64,000 bases of DNA. It comes from Persicaria tinctoria. Its lineage: Eukaryota > Streptophyta > Magnoliopsida > Caryophyllales > Polygonaceae. This document shows positions 13,699 through 25,890 of the stretch, in pieces (the stretch's first letter is position 1; each line of letters opens with the position of its first letter). The translations under genes were made by a program, and so were the position numbers. The DNA lies in assembly GCA_037127255.1 (NCBI GenBank), contig JBANSL010000009.1:20728475-20792474 (forward strand), in the 5' to 3' direction. Under the pieces are notes generated by a model. It worked only from the letters and a program-made list of their open reading frames with translations. It ran no database searches and was not told the origin of the DNA.

Positions 13699-14488
13699 CT
13701 ATCGAAAGCAATGTGAGATGCTAACATGCTCAAAGGCCAGAGAAGTGGGAGAATGTATAGTGAGCATCTTGATTTCCCATGAACAAGACCAACATCCCTT
13801 GATTGCGTTGATTATCGTAAGACTATCACCTTCAATGTGGATGCTAGACAAACTCCACTCCTTCCTCGCTATCTGGATGCCCAAAAGAAGTCCCATAGTG
13901 AGACCAACATCCCTTGATCGGCGACCCGAGTGTAACCTGCTTGCCTCCACAGCCGACCAGTGAGCCCATGTGGTTGCGAATGATGAAACATGTGTACTAG
14001 AAGTACCAGGATAGTTGTAGCTAACATCAAAATTTATTTTGAATGTTTCTTTAGGTAGTTTATTCCATCGCATGTGTCGTTTCTTTCAGATTCTTGATCT
14101 TTTTTGGGTAGCATTAATGTTTGGTTTATCCAATTTTTTCCCACTTTATGATTGTTTGTCTTATCATATTTTTTATGTTTTGGATTGTCACGTTGTTTTC
14201 ATTGTCGAAGATTTTCTTATTTCTGGATATCCAAAGGCACCACCAGCAGTTGTTAGTTTCTTCCTTTGCTATGGAGTTATTGTTTTAAAAATTATTGACA
14301 TGATTCTCTTTATGTCTTCGTCTAGTCGTTTTTCTATTTCAGGGTCAATTTTCGTGTGAGGTTTATACTAATGTAGCACTGAGTGAATAAATGAGATAGG
14401 TTTCGTCACAGGCATCACATAGTTCGCATGCGGAAGAGAGGGCCACTCCTTTGCTGTTTAGTCTAGTCTTTGTTAGGACTCCATTATT
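13699..14488 (-). pseudogene. decayed LINE 3' ORF: zf-RVT fragment followed by RNase H-like (RVT_3) domain
   Basis: The minus strand encodes, in order, a zinc-binding reverse-transcriptase tail (about 14488-14370: TKTRLN, C-x2-C, then DETYLI), a WxxWxxRNKKIF segment near 14240 with frameshifts, and an RNase H-like stretch at 14073-13699 that starts WNKLPKETFKINFD and contains IEGDSLTIINAIKG. This order is typical of the end of plant L1-type LINE ORF2 and LINE-derived RNase H proteins. Frameshifts and missing metal-binding acidic residues show it is dead. Confidence 0.7.
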
Positions 14489-16380
14489 AGGTCATCCGCA
14501 TTCGTGAGTCCAACCTCGAACTCTTAACTTACTTTTTCTCTCTCACCTCAACTTATGAGTTCTATTTCAACTTTTTTTTTTTCACCCTCGTTTATTTTTT
14601 ATTTATTTCCCTTGTATTTAATAAGTTATTCAATTAGTACTTATTTGTTTATTTATTTATCTACTTATTTAACAATAATATGTGTTAAAAAATAACTTTT
14701 TAATATTTGAAAAAGAACATATGGGTATTATTTATTCGAAAAAAAAGGTTTCTCAAATATATGCAATATTGGTGTCTATGGATAGATAAAATTAAATTAC
14801 ATTTTCAAAAAATATTTTTTTTTATTTTTTTAGATTTCAAAAAATATTAGAAAATCGTTTTTTTAAACATACCCGCTGCCACATGGCGCCCTCTTGTTGG
14901 GCCACGTGACAACACAATATACTCCCTCCTCATTTGCAACTCACCCCAACCTTCCTTCTCTTTGATTGGGCCATGTGTTCCCAACCCAACTTTTTCAAGT
15001 TCATTTGCGCGAACCTCTCTGGCCGGGTTCATGTGCTTTTTCTTTTTCCTTTTTTTTTTGGTATGACGTAGCACTCCCACGAGCCTCCTTTTTCGGGGCT
15101 ATGTCTATTGGCTAGATCCATGCTGTTTTAGGTGATGTGATTTTGTTGTTTTCTGTAATGTGTCGAAGCGCATTGGTTGTGTTGAACCATCCATATTTTT
15201 CTCCTCTCCAATATAGTATATCCATTATATACAATGGATAGACTATTTGAAAAACAGACTTTAAAAATGAAAACAAATGAATCTCTAGCTTAAGTGCAAC
15301 AAGCCAGTGTACACAACAGTGCACAATTTTATTTTATTTTATTTTTATTTATTTATTTGGGGGGGTGGTGGGGGGGAGGAGTGTTGAAGTATAGGCATAC
15401 ATCAACAACATCACACAAAATTTTATTTTTAGGGTCGAATGTACACAATGGTGGTTAAGTTTGTGGGTAGTTCGTGCGCGCAATACAGAACGGGCTTGGA
15501 CACGACATCTAGCCCGTTAAGCGAACTTATCTCGACTCACGCCCATATTTGCCCGGGTCTACTCATAATGCCTTATGTTCAGCAACAACAATTGAGCAAG
15601 ATCCGATGTTATGGACGAATCCGCTCACCCACTCGCCCTAGTCATTCCTTAGCGCAAACCCCCCCCCCCCCCCCCTCCAGCAACCCTAATTTCTTGGGTG
15701 CTCTTTCCACCGCCGTATGGGTTCCTAGCCGATTCCTCCTAGTTGCCTTGTACTCCTGAGTCTTATGGAGGCCATATTCCATTTGTGACTCTTGTAGCTT
15801 TATTTCTACAAAATACAACATCATTTCTCCGAGACCAAAGCAACTAAAGAGCTATAGCAAAGAACGAACTCCATTTGATGCCGCCCTCCGCACTCTCTCT
15901 TGCGAGCACATTGCATAACCAGGCAGCGAAAGAAAGCATGAAGAACTCACCATCCTGCCTAGGCACGCCCACATGCACCCAAAAGAGCTTAGCAACTCCT
16001 TAGTCCCTAAATAAATGCTCATACAATTCGCTATATAAACAAATAGGGTGAGAGTGTAATTATTTGGAAAGCATAGTGGATTGGTTTTGGTTGTGTTGAG
16101 TAGGACAAGCTAAGACCTATTTTTTCTTAATAAAGTGACAAATGGGAGGTCATCTGCTTGTTTATAATTGGAGGGCTTCATCTCTCTCTATATATATAAA
16201 GAAAGAGAGTATGGATCAATTGTGCACACCCTTTAGGGTGTATTTTGTGCATAATTGTGGGCATTGATCATATTGTGATGGATGACCTAGATTAAAAGGA
16301 ATTCTTTCTTTTATTTTTAATTAAAAAAATGTGGGACCCATTAAAACCTAATGTCCAGCGCTTCAACTGACGCATGTGTT
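14489..16380. other. intergenic stretch, no gene recognised
   Basis: AT-rich sequence with homopolymer tracts (G-run near 15360-15378, C-run 15660-15676). Short open frames on both strands have no recognisable domain. Around 16190-16280 a (TA)n tract and a GTGCACACC...GTGTATTTTGTGC stretch look like the edge of a DNA transposon but could not be assigned. Confidence 0.5.
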
Positions 16381-16790
16381 GTGTTGTGTGGAAAGAAACC
16401 CTAAATCCCTATTTATTTTCTTCTTCTTCGTTTGAGCGGCTAGAGATATCCAAATCGGAATCCATGGATGGGGCTTCTTCAATCAGCGGAACTATGCAGT
16501 CGGAGATCAATATTGATTCTTTTTCCATCGGCGGAGGCGGTACTGTGGAGCCGGCGATCCAAATCGGACTCCAATGGATGGATAGCGGCGATTGGTGGTT
16601 TCCATTGGCCACGAATCTCCTCCTTATTCCATCGACGGGACACAATTCGAAGGATTCGTTCTTCTTCCATTGACGGAGGCAATACTGTGCAGTCGGAGAT
16701 CGAAATCGAGCTCCAAGGCGGGCGATGCTTGGCCTTCGGTTCGATCTTCGGATCTCACTCCTCCTTGGCTTTCATCTATATTTTCTTTTC
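16381..16790. other. internally duplicated GC-richer segment of unknown nature
   Basis: A block (GTCGGAGATC..., CGGCGGAGGC, CGGACTCCAATGGATGG) is partly repeated near 16680-16720 (GACGGAGGCAATACTGTGC, GTCGGAGATCGAAATCGAG). Overlapping open frames occur on both strands with no recognisable product. It could be a transposon-captured fragment. Confidence 0.35.
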
Positions 16791-16794
16791 TTAT

Positions 16795-16990
16795 TTTGTG
16801 GGTGGGGCTGGGGTGGAGTGGAGGGGGTGGGGGTTTGGGAGGGGGCATGGTTGGGGTGGCAGAGGGCGACCGATTGGGAAAGTACCAAACAAAATTGAGA
16901 ATTCAACGATGGGGTGAGGGTAGGGTGGGGTGGGGGAGTGGGGGAGGGGTGTGGTTGGGTGGGGAGGGGTCGGTGGGTGGGTGGTGGGGC
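16795..16990 (+). repeat. G-rich minisatellite-like tract
   Basis: A strongly strand-asymmetric GGGGTGGG/GGGTGGGG tract of about 190 bp, with many runs of three or more G that could form G-quadruplexes. Long open frames across it are a by-product of composition. Confidence 0.7.
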
Positions 16991-17429
16991 TAGGCGGGTA
17001 GGGTTTTCGATATGCATAATTTTGATTCATTATTCGGTAAATTATTCAGAATCTGTAAGAAATCTGTAAAATTAGTAAGAAATCAGCCCCAAAAAAACTG
17101 TAAGAAACTGTAAGAAATCAGCCCCAAAAACCAGACAACAACTGTAAAAAAATTTAGATGTAAATTCAGGTGTAAAAATGCAAATGTAATCAAATTAAGA
17201 TGTAAAACAAATTGTAATCGAATTCACTAACAAATTTAGAATCATCATTGCATAAATGCAAATACCACAATATTAATAATAGAGGGATACAAAATTAGTG
17301 GGTTCAAACTACTTACACCATTCAGAAATAAAAATACCTATTTTTTTTCTTTGGGTACAGAATGAGCACCCTATGACTATACAAAACATCCACAATTTTT
17401 GTGACTTGAAGGAAATGGCACCCTAGCTA

Positions 17430-18480
17430 CATGAATTATACAAGTGTAAATGAACTATATGAAAATTAAGTGATTACATTTACAATGAAATTAAGTGATT
17501 TCATTTTTGTACAATTTAGTTATAGTATAAGTGAACTTTGGTTATAAGTTAACTAGTTATTACATCGTAACAAGTATAATGAACCATAATGCAAGGAAAA
17601 ACAAAAGTATGAGTTAATTTTTAGATGAGTATAATAATCTTTTTAGATAAGTAGAACTTTGGATATTAGTTAAATAGTTATTACATCCTAACAGGTATGA
17701 TTTATTTAATTTAGTGCATATAAGTGAATTTTGGTATAACTTAACTAGTTATTACATCGTAACCAGTGTTCTAAATATCGGATATATCGACCGATATATC
17801 GGGGATATTTAGAATCCGCTACGATATCGGCATACCAATTGATCAAATATCGATCAACGTCATATATCAGGTCAATATCGGCGATATATCGGATCAACGC
17901 CGATATATCGGGTCAATATCAGTGATATATCGGGGATATTTAGAATGACCAACTTTTACAAGGCAACTTTAGCCTTCATGACCCTTGATCATAACAAGTA
18001 TAATGAACTTTAAAGTGGAGTTATCCTAATAAGTATAGGTCAACTATAATATGAGATTGAATTAGGTATTACATCGTAAGTATAAGTGAACTATAAGAAA
18101 ATTAAGTGATTAATTACATTTATAATGAAATTAAGTGATTTTATCTTTTTTTAGGTGAACTATAATATAAGATCAAATTAGGTATTACATTGTAACAAGT
18201 ACAAGTGAATTGTAACAAAATTAAGTGATTAATTACATTTATAATGAAATTAAGTGAATTTATTTTTTTATAATTTAGTAAATATAATTGAACTTTGGAG
18301 AGGAGTTATCCTAATAAGTATAGGTGAACCATAATATAAGGAAAAATAGTTATTACATCCTAACAAGTATAAGTGAACTATATGAAAATTAAGTTATTAC
18401 ATTTACAATGAAATTAAATGACATAAAGGAATCTTAATAAGCATAGGTGCACAATAACATAAGTAAAAAATAAAAACATC
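17430..18480. repeat. AT-rich irregular tandem repeat
   Basis: Units built from AAGTATAAGTGAACTATA, GAAAATTAAGTGATTACATT, ATGAAATTAAGTGATTT and TAGTTATTACATCGTAAC recur about 5-6 times, spaced roughly 100-250 bp, with drift and rearrangement. A GATATATCG block interrupts the array at 17765-17945. Non-coding. Confidence 0.65.
17765..17945. repeat. GATATATCG palindromic word cluster
   Basis: About ten palindromic or near-palindromic words (CGATATATCG, GATATATCGG, AATATCGGCG) lie in 180 bp, bounded by two copies of ATATATCGGGGATATTTAGA about 128 bp apart. No coding potential. Confidence 0.75.
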
Positions 18481-19037
18481 GAGACATTGATGGAATTATA
18501 ATTAAGGACAAATTTCAAAAAACTATCACTAAACCTTCCCATTTGGAGGTTCGAACCATAACAGTTGCTTTAGTGGGATGTATGTGAAACCGGTGGGCCG
18601 AGGAGGGCCATTGGCTTTTCATTGCATCATTTACTTCTAGTTGTATAAAGAGCATCATTGAATCCCGATTGGGCAAAATTCAGACACAAGGATAGTGAAT
18701 TAGCATCGTCGGATTACATTGATTAAATTGTACGTTCAAGATGAACTCCCAAATTGACATCCGTTCTCCAGCCATCCTTAAACATCCACAATTTATATCC
18801 CCTCACCCGCATTCAGTGATTGATTACGCTTGCGTTGCATTGCTCCTCCCATAAACTCGAAGTCAGGATGTCGGATTCGGATGATTCAAGTAGAGAAGGA
18901 ACTTTGTGCGAGGTTAACGAATTGAAGAAAGTAGAAACAGGGCTAAGGGGATTAGTTGGGGGATGGGAAGATAATTAATTAAGGGTTTAAAAGTTCCCGT
19001 GGATTTAGAAATTACATTAGTTGGGACTTGGAAGTAG

Positions 19038-20389
19038 TTTTTTTTATTAGGAAATAATTCGAGACCGGACAAACCCGGAATCTCGAGAGGCCGACAGAGT
19101 CGGAAGACGGCTAGCCGTTGTACAATAAGAACCAGAAAATACATCATAGAAGCAGAAAAAAGGTGCATTACAAATGAAGGGAAGCACACAAGTGTAGTCG
19201 AATAAGCGAACTAGGCCTGACCATGCTGGAGATAACGTAGACTAAGAGCCGATGCCAAGCACCGCCAAGTAGTGATACCGATAGCCAGCGGTACGACAGG
19301 AGTCCATGTGGACAGTGAAGACGATCCTCCAAGGAAATTTCCGAAACGCGGAGTCGCCTCGATACACACTCCTCGACCCCAATCATACCCGACACCGGAC
19401 GCCAGAACTCCAACTCGAACGAAGAACGCCACGAACAACAAGACTCGCAGCCGAAAACCACCCTTATACGACACACCAAGAGACCCTTTCGGGATTTAAT
19501 TGTAACCCTTTCGGGATTTAATCAAACCCTATCGGAATTTGTATATAATGTATAACTTTCTCGAGATTTTTGTTTAATATGCATTTTTTTAGGCCTGCTT
19601 TGGGCCCAAGGATTAACCTTGGGCCCAAAGAAACAACACAAAGGCCCACCTACGAGCCTCCCAAGTCCGAGGGCAAAAGGAAGCGGTAGTAGCGGCCAAG
19701 GAGAATGGAAGCAGGGACGACAATTTGCAGACCGAGCAAACCAGTCCGGTGACCACCACCCACCACCAGAGGACGGGACACCGGTAAGGAGGGGATTGTA
19801 AATCGGCACCAGGGCCGGGCCGGGACGCCGCCAATAACGGCCGAACAGGAATCGCCCAACACAAACGGAGCGAGCAAATCAGAACCGCCCAGAACAGAAG
19901 ATGATCGGCGACAGACGCAAGACCACCGGATCGAAGGCGAGCAAGATTAAAGTCGATGAAGACGAAGAACGAGAGAGGAACCTCGTCCACAGATCTGTCG
20001 AAACATCACGGAGATAAATGTGAATCAGAGAATAAAGGCCCGATGAAGGTCGAGACTACCGAAGGAGGCACTGAGATATGCGATAGGGAAGAAGGAGGCG
20101 GGTCACCAGCCCTCGGACAACGAAAGCGCACCTCTCCCCTCCCGATTCACCAACGATAGACAAAAGCCCCAAATCGGAGTTATAGAGAAAAAAGAGAATC
20201 GAGACTCCCAAAGGAGAGATTTAAGACTCCCGAAGGAGGGTTTCTGGCCTCTGGAGAGGGGGTTTTCAGCCTCCGGGGAGGGTTTCCGACTTCTATCTCC
20301 GACCTCCGAGGAGGAGGATTACTGACTCCCTCTCTCTAGAAACTAGAGAGAGGAGAGAGAGTTTCTCATAGACACATTCTTTGCTTGAT
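19038..20389 (-). mobile_element. short LINE-like retroelement, copy 2, with target-site duplication
   Basis: Flanked by a 17-bp TSD with one mismatch (TTGGGACTTGGAAGTAG at 19021-19037 and TTGGGACTTGGGAGTAG at 20390-20406). On the minus strand the element ends in AATAAAAAAAA next to the TSD, so it was inserted by target-primed reverse transcription. The 5' third is GC-rich with short repeated phrases (GGAGGCTG, GGAGTC). No reverse transcriptase, pol III box or recognised protein is present, so it is a non-autonomous or internally deleted LINE. Copy 1 lies at 12066-13210. Confidence 0.7.
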
Positions 20390-21709
20390 TTGGGACTTGG
20401 GAGTAGTAATTACAATGGGTAAAATAGCAGCTTACATTAATTACATTTTTTAACTAATGACTCATTACTCTTTTTTTAAAAAAACTAGATGGGCAATCCC
20501 GCGCTACGCGCGGGACATTGTTTTTTATACTGATTCATTTTATTAGACCTAGTTTATAATATTTGATATACCAATATTAGTTTTAATAGGTAAGTTAACT
20601 AATCAATGATTTATAATGTTTAATATTACCCAAATTTATTTTTATACTTTATTTAAAAGAATTAATCAATTTATGAAAATTTCAAATATATTTTGTAATC
20701 TTCTGAAAAATATAAATTTTATTCTGGCAATTGATGATCACTAAATTAATGTGCATAGAATTATATATTTTTCTTAATTGTAACAACATTAATATAGTCA
20801 CAATGACATGTCTTTATTTTAAAAATAAAATTTAAATAATGAAAAAGAAAAGTAAGATATAATTATAGATTCTATTATCGTGTTGCTTATATAAAAACTT
20901 AAATTAATTGAATTGATGACAACTAAATTAATATGCATAAAGTTTTATATATATTACTTCTAACAACATTAATCTAATCACAACTACATGTATTTTTTTG
21001 TAAATAATGAAAAAGAAAAAGTAACATATAATTATAGATTCTATTAGCATGTTCCTTATATTAAAGCTTTGATCAATTGAAACAAAACATACCTATGAAA
21101 AGGAGAAAAGAAATATAAAAGAGGTAAAATTTATGTCCCGTTAGATGAATGTTTTTAGATGACTACAAAGTTAGGTACTCAATATTTGTAATCATCCAAT
21201 AATATTAAACATAAATAATACATTTTTTGTGCTCTCTAATCTTTTTATTTAATTGCACTTATATCTATTTTTTTTTATTTAACTTATATAAGAAACCGTT
21301 AAATAATATTAAACATAAAAAATATGTAAATAATATTTATTTTGTAAATAATGAAAAAGAAAGGTAACATATAAGTATAGATTCTATTAGCATATTCCTT
21401 ATATTAAAGCTTAAATCAATTGAAACAAAATCTGCCTACAAAAAGGAGAAAAGAAATATAAGAAGAGTAAAATTTATGTCCCACATTAGATGAATGTTTT
21501 AGATGAATACAAAGTTAGGTACTGAGTATTTGTATTCATCCAATAATATTAAACATAAATAATATACATGTTTTTGTGCTCTCTGGTCTTTTTATTTAAC
21601 TGAACTTATATGTATTTTTTTTTAATTTCACTTATATAAGAAACCGTAAAATAATATTAAACATAAAAATATATATTTTGTGTTTTTTAAAAATATTTTT
21701 CTTTAATTG

Positions 21710-24700
21710 TGTAACGGCCCGGGATTATGATTCCCGGGTTACGTTTCGAGGGATGAAACCCCTTGTTAGGATCTTGCGCCCCGAGTACAGGTTGAAGGTT
21801 TGAAATTCTACTCTAACGTTTCAAGTGGGATTTCATACCCAAAATTCGAAGGGATCGTTAGAATCCCCGGGGAAGTCCCCTGTACCTGTCATAAGTCTAA
21901 GCGTGGAAAACCAACAGTCATGCAAATAGTAGAATCAAGGTGTAATACAAGAGGGTGCCACGACAGAGCCGGGTCAAAACCAAATCAATAAGCGTATTTG
22001 CTGAAATATAAGGTTAGACCATTTCTTTGCAATCCATTATCATCGGGTGGCACCCATGCCCAACCCGTATCCACAATAAAGCTCGCAGGCATCTCATAAT
22101 ATAAGGAAGTTCATGACTCGATTGACTCGAGACGGGACCCGATGAGACTAGGTTGTCCTATAACCATAGCAATGACTCTAGTTACTTCACAGATAACGAC
22201 CGTTCTGTTTACAAAAGCAATGAGTAAACGAATGCTCAATCATGAGTGCAATCCTACCAGGATACTACATGACATGTTTATTATGAATGCAAACACCTAG
22301 TATGCACATGACTACAAGTAGGGAGATCTCTCTTTTCGAATCTGAGTGAGCTCATATAGGAACTCACCTGGCTATGCAGAACGGCATAATAGAAGTTCCG
22401 GCATACATCATTCATAATCAGAAAGTATCACCTAGATACACATCAGAACATATTTGTATAAGTTTACGTCTAACCATCCAAGCACTCAAGCATATCATCC
22501 AACAGGAATAGCAACCATATCCCAATCATCATTCCATCAAGTTCAACCATTCATCATATTGCCACATTCCACGAGACCATATCATTCTCATCATTCCATT
22601 CAACCACATTCATGTATTCACCACAATATATCCGCAGTAATAATCCGCATATCACATATATCAAGTTCATCATATCTCGAAAGTATAAATTAACGATACA
22701 CAAGTCTAACACTTCATCATGCCATTAGTCAATCAATCACGCCATGAGTACACACCAATCACGATATTAGTCAACCATTCATATCATCATGCTAGTTAGG
22801 CATTAATCATATAATTCCCAAGTTAGTCTCGAAAACAGTTATAACTAGTTAGAAATTCCGTCATTGGAAAATGTTCGTCAAATTCCCTTGCAAAACCAAG
22901 CTCCAATCTTCAAGACAAGTATTCTAAAACAACCTGACAAAGTTAGGATATTTCCCCAAAAATCCTCTTTAAAGTTATTAAATCAATTTCCGACTCTTGA
23001 AAATATTTTCCAATTCTCTTTTCAATTCAACTCTAATAATTCATCTTAAATTTCCATATAATTTTTCCAAAGTCCATAATATATTTTAGGGAAATTTCGC
23101 CTGGTAGCCACGAGTTATGACTTTTTTCGCATGGTGCCCAAACTTTTTAAGAATTTCGCATGGTAACCACGAGGTTTCGACTAATTTTGTGTGGTAGCCA
23201 TGAGGTTTGGACAAATTTCTTATGATAACCCAATCGGTTAAAAATATTTTAGAATTTAGGCAAAATCACAAGATAATTATAAAAATATATTTTTTTTCAC
23301 ACAACAACCCAATTTTGGTTTTTTATTTTTAAAAAGTTAACTACAACCATTTAAATTTTTTATAGTGCTACACATTAATTGCATGATAAATGAATAAATT
23401 ATACAAAACAACAAAAAATAATGGTAGTTTTTTTTTTCAAAAAAGAAACTTAAAAATTTGGAAAAAGTATACATAATTACCCAATGTAGTAATTGATTAT
23501 TTTCAAAGAGTCATTATAGTAACCTTTCTAATGTTTTAAAAAGATTACTTAATATATGTATAATACAAAGTTTATTTTAACCAAAATATTTTAGGATATT
23601 TTAGAACAAATATGAATGAATGGTAATTTAAAATATGTACTTAATTTTTGGATTTGAAAATAAACGAAGTACATAATTTAAACAATTTACTCATTCTTTA
23701 TGTACTTATTTTATTTATTTTTTAGGTGAATTTTTTTTATAATTTTATCGTTATTTATGTAAATAATTTAGTCTCTTTAAATATTAAAAGGGTTGTTGAT
23801 GGATTTCTAAACATAAAAAACCAAAATTGAGTGATTATGTGAATGAATTATAATATATTTGTTATTTTATATAATTTCTATATGATTTTTAATAAGTTTG
23901 GTTATCACAAGAAATTCATCGAAACCTCGTGGTTACCATGCGAAATTCGTGAAAGGTTTGGGCACCATGTGAAAAAGATCAAACCTCGTGGCTACCAGGC
24001 GAAATTTCCCTATATTTTAAAATACTCTTAATATATATTTTATCAAAATTAGCCTCAACCATTTTATTTTATAAAAACCAACCATTTATTTTAATTCTCA
24101 AAACCTCCTTTTATTTTATAAAGCTCCAAAATCAGCCCTTTTTACAAATCCAAAACCGGATCTCCATTTAAAAAAAAAACAGGCCCAAGAAAATAGGCCC
24201 AATTCCTCTTTAAAAATCTGATGTTTAATTGCCCTAAACCGGACCGGTTTTCTCTTTTTTTTTCCTTTTTATAGCCGAACCGGTTCTAAATAAGGAAAGA
24301 GAAGGGAGGCGCCGAACCCATCCTCTTCATCTGTTCGAAGAAGAAGAAAACAGAGGTCGGCTCGCGCTCTCTCTCCACTCTCATTCTTGCCTCTCGAACA
24401 CACTCTCCCCTCCCCGGAATCAAGATAACAGAAAGGATCTAGAATCTAGGAAAAACGAGATCGAGAGGAGTGCTCACTGAGAGAGCCTTCGAACTTCGCC
24501 GAAAAACGCCGTCGGGGTTCGATTGGGCTCGGGTTGGCTCGACGGAGTCGAATCCTTTCTAGAGATGACCTAGGACGGAGGTAGCAGGTCAAAGGGTGTA
24601 GCTTTGTGCGGTTTCGAAGTGAAAGGAGGGAGGAAGGGGGCCTTACCACACTTGAACCCGGAAAACAAGGGAGAGACGGTGAGAGGCGGCGGCTGGGCTG

Positions 24701-25356
24701 CTCCGGGCTCTCCGGGTTGCTCGAAAGCAAGGTGTGATTCAACAAGAGGGGGAAGAGGTGGCGCTGCTGCTGCTGCTGCTGACGGGCCAGGATGGAGGAG
24801 GAGAATGGGGGTGACGGTGGTTGCTGGTGGTGGAGGCGACTTGTGGTGGTTCTGGCGTGTGGTCAATCAGTGAGGGTTTGAGAGGGGCTGGGACAAAATG
24901 AAAGAGAAGAGGTGGGAGATTTCAAATGAAATTAGAGAGAGGGAGGTTTTTGGATCCGGATATGGTGTTGATTAGACTGAGGAGGGGGTGAAATTGAAAA
25001 TGAAATGTGGGAAGAATGGGTTAGGTTCTGACTTTCTTGAAGAGATGGAGTAGGTAGGTAGGGTCTTTTGACCAATTCAGAAAATGAAAGGTGTTGTTTG
25101 TTTGTCAAAAGTAGGAGAACCAAAGAAAAGAGGGAGGAGAGGAGAAGATAGAATTTACCCAAAAGAGGAGAAGATGAGTTGGATGTTATAATTGGATAAG
25201 AATTGGTGATAGGGGACGGAATTCGGTTTAAGAATTTCAAGTTCGATTTATTAAATTTAGGACGAGTTTTCTTTGAAATAACCGAAATAAACCCATTTTA
25301 AATTCATTTTTTTTTCTTTTCTTGAAAATTATGATTTAAAAATCCGAGCCTTTACA
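21710..25356 (-). mobile_element. solo LTR of the LARD-like family, TSD AATTG
   Basis: Begins TGTAACGGCCCGGGATTATG and ends CCTTTACA, matching the ends and much of the interior of the two LTRs at 33502 and 44332 (shared stretches include CAGGCATCTCATAATATAAG and ACAGATAACG.CCGTTCTGTT). The 5-bp duplication AATTG flanks it (21705-21709, 25357-25361). Only one LTR is present and there is no internal region, so it is the product of LTR-LTR recombination. It is interrupted by a MULE MITE at 23089-24010. Short ORFs near 24446-24873 lie in its GC-rich part and look compositional. Confidence 0.85.
23089..24010. mobile_element. Mutator-like MITE with about 110-bp TIRs, 9-bp TSD
   Basis: Terminal inverted repeats start GGGAAATTTCGCCTGGTAGC on both strands and continue for about 110 bp, themselves containing a repeated GGTA.CCACGAGGTTT phrase. 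The 9-bp TSD TATATTTTA is exact (23080-23088 and 24011-24019). The interior is AT-rich and non-coding. Confidence 0.9.
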
Positions 25357-25717
25357 AATTGCCCCACTGTTAAATTTTTAATGTAACAATAAATAAAATG
25401 TGATGAAGGGAGTAGATGAAATGTACGAAAAATAACAAAAGTTAAAATGATTTCGTTAAGGAGATTTGATCAATTGACATAAAAGGTTAGAGCTAATACC
25501 TAAAAGCAATAAGCTATATCTATTTTTTATTTATTTAATTGCACTTATATAAGAAACCATTAAATAACATTAAACATAAGAAATACATGCTTTCATGTTC
25601 TCTATTATTTTTTATCTATTGCACTTATATAAGAAATTGTTTTTTTTTTTTATATATAAGAAATTGTTAAAAAAAATGGGACAAAAGGAGTAGATAAAAG
25701 ACATGAAAAATGGTGTA

Positions 25718-25790
25718 ATTAGGGGGATTTGAACCCTAGATCTAACAAATAAGAACAACACCACAAACCATTAAGCTACAACAACTTTGT
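25718..25790 (-). pseudogene. tRNA-like sequence inside the Helitron
   Basis: Minus strand shows an A-box-like TAGCTTAATGGTT and a B-box GGGTTCAAATCCC at tRNA-like spacing. No complete cloverleaf could be drawn, so this is a tRNA-derived relic or SINE head. Confidence 0.4.
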
Positions 25791-25890
25791 GATATTTAAT
25801 TCTAATTTTAAATATATATTAGATAAATTTTGAAGCATTTAATATTTGCAATTAATTGGGCTTCACCCAACTTTATATATATAGTATAGA

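Larger units (their letters stand above)
20485..25890 (-). mobile_element. non-autonomous Helitron carrying a nested solo LTR
   Basis: On the minus strand the 5' terminus is A|TCTATACTATATATATAA (TC at 25890-25889). The 3' terminus is a perfect 8-bp hairpin TCCCGCGC-TAC-GCGCGGGA (20515-20497), a short spacer, then CTAG|T at 20488-20485. TC...hairpin...CTRR with insertion between A and T is diagnostic of Helitrons. No Rep/helicase ORF is present. Without the solo LTR (21710-25356) and its TSD copy it is about 1.75 kb of AT-rich DNA with internal near-duplicates around 20880-21120 and 21340-21440. Confidence 0.75.

Noticed and set aside
16374..17030. Several 70-149-codon ORFs, proline- or glycine-rich
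   Set aside because: They translate the G-rich tract or a duplicated segment, overlap on both strands and show no homology I recognise.
19272..20159. ORFs on both strands in the second LINE-like element
   Set aside because: No gag or RT motifs; mutually overlapping and Arg/Ser/Pro-rich.
24446..25240. ORFs in the GC-rich part of the solo LTR, including a CTG run
   Set aside because: Pro/Ser/Ala-rich, overlapping on both strands; no family signature.
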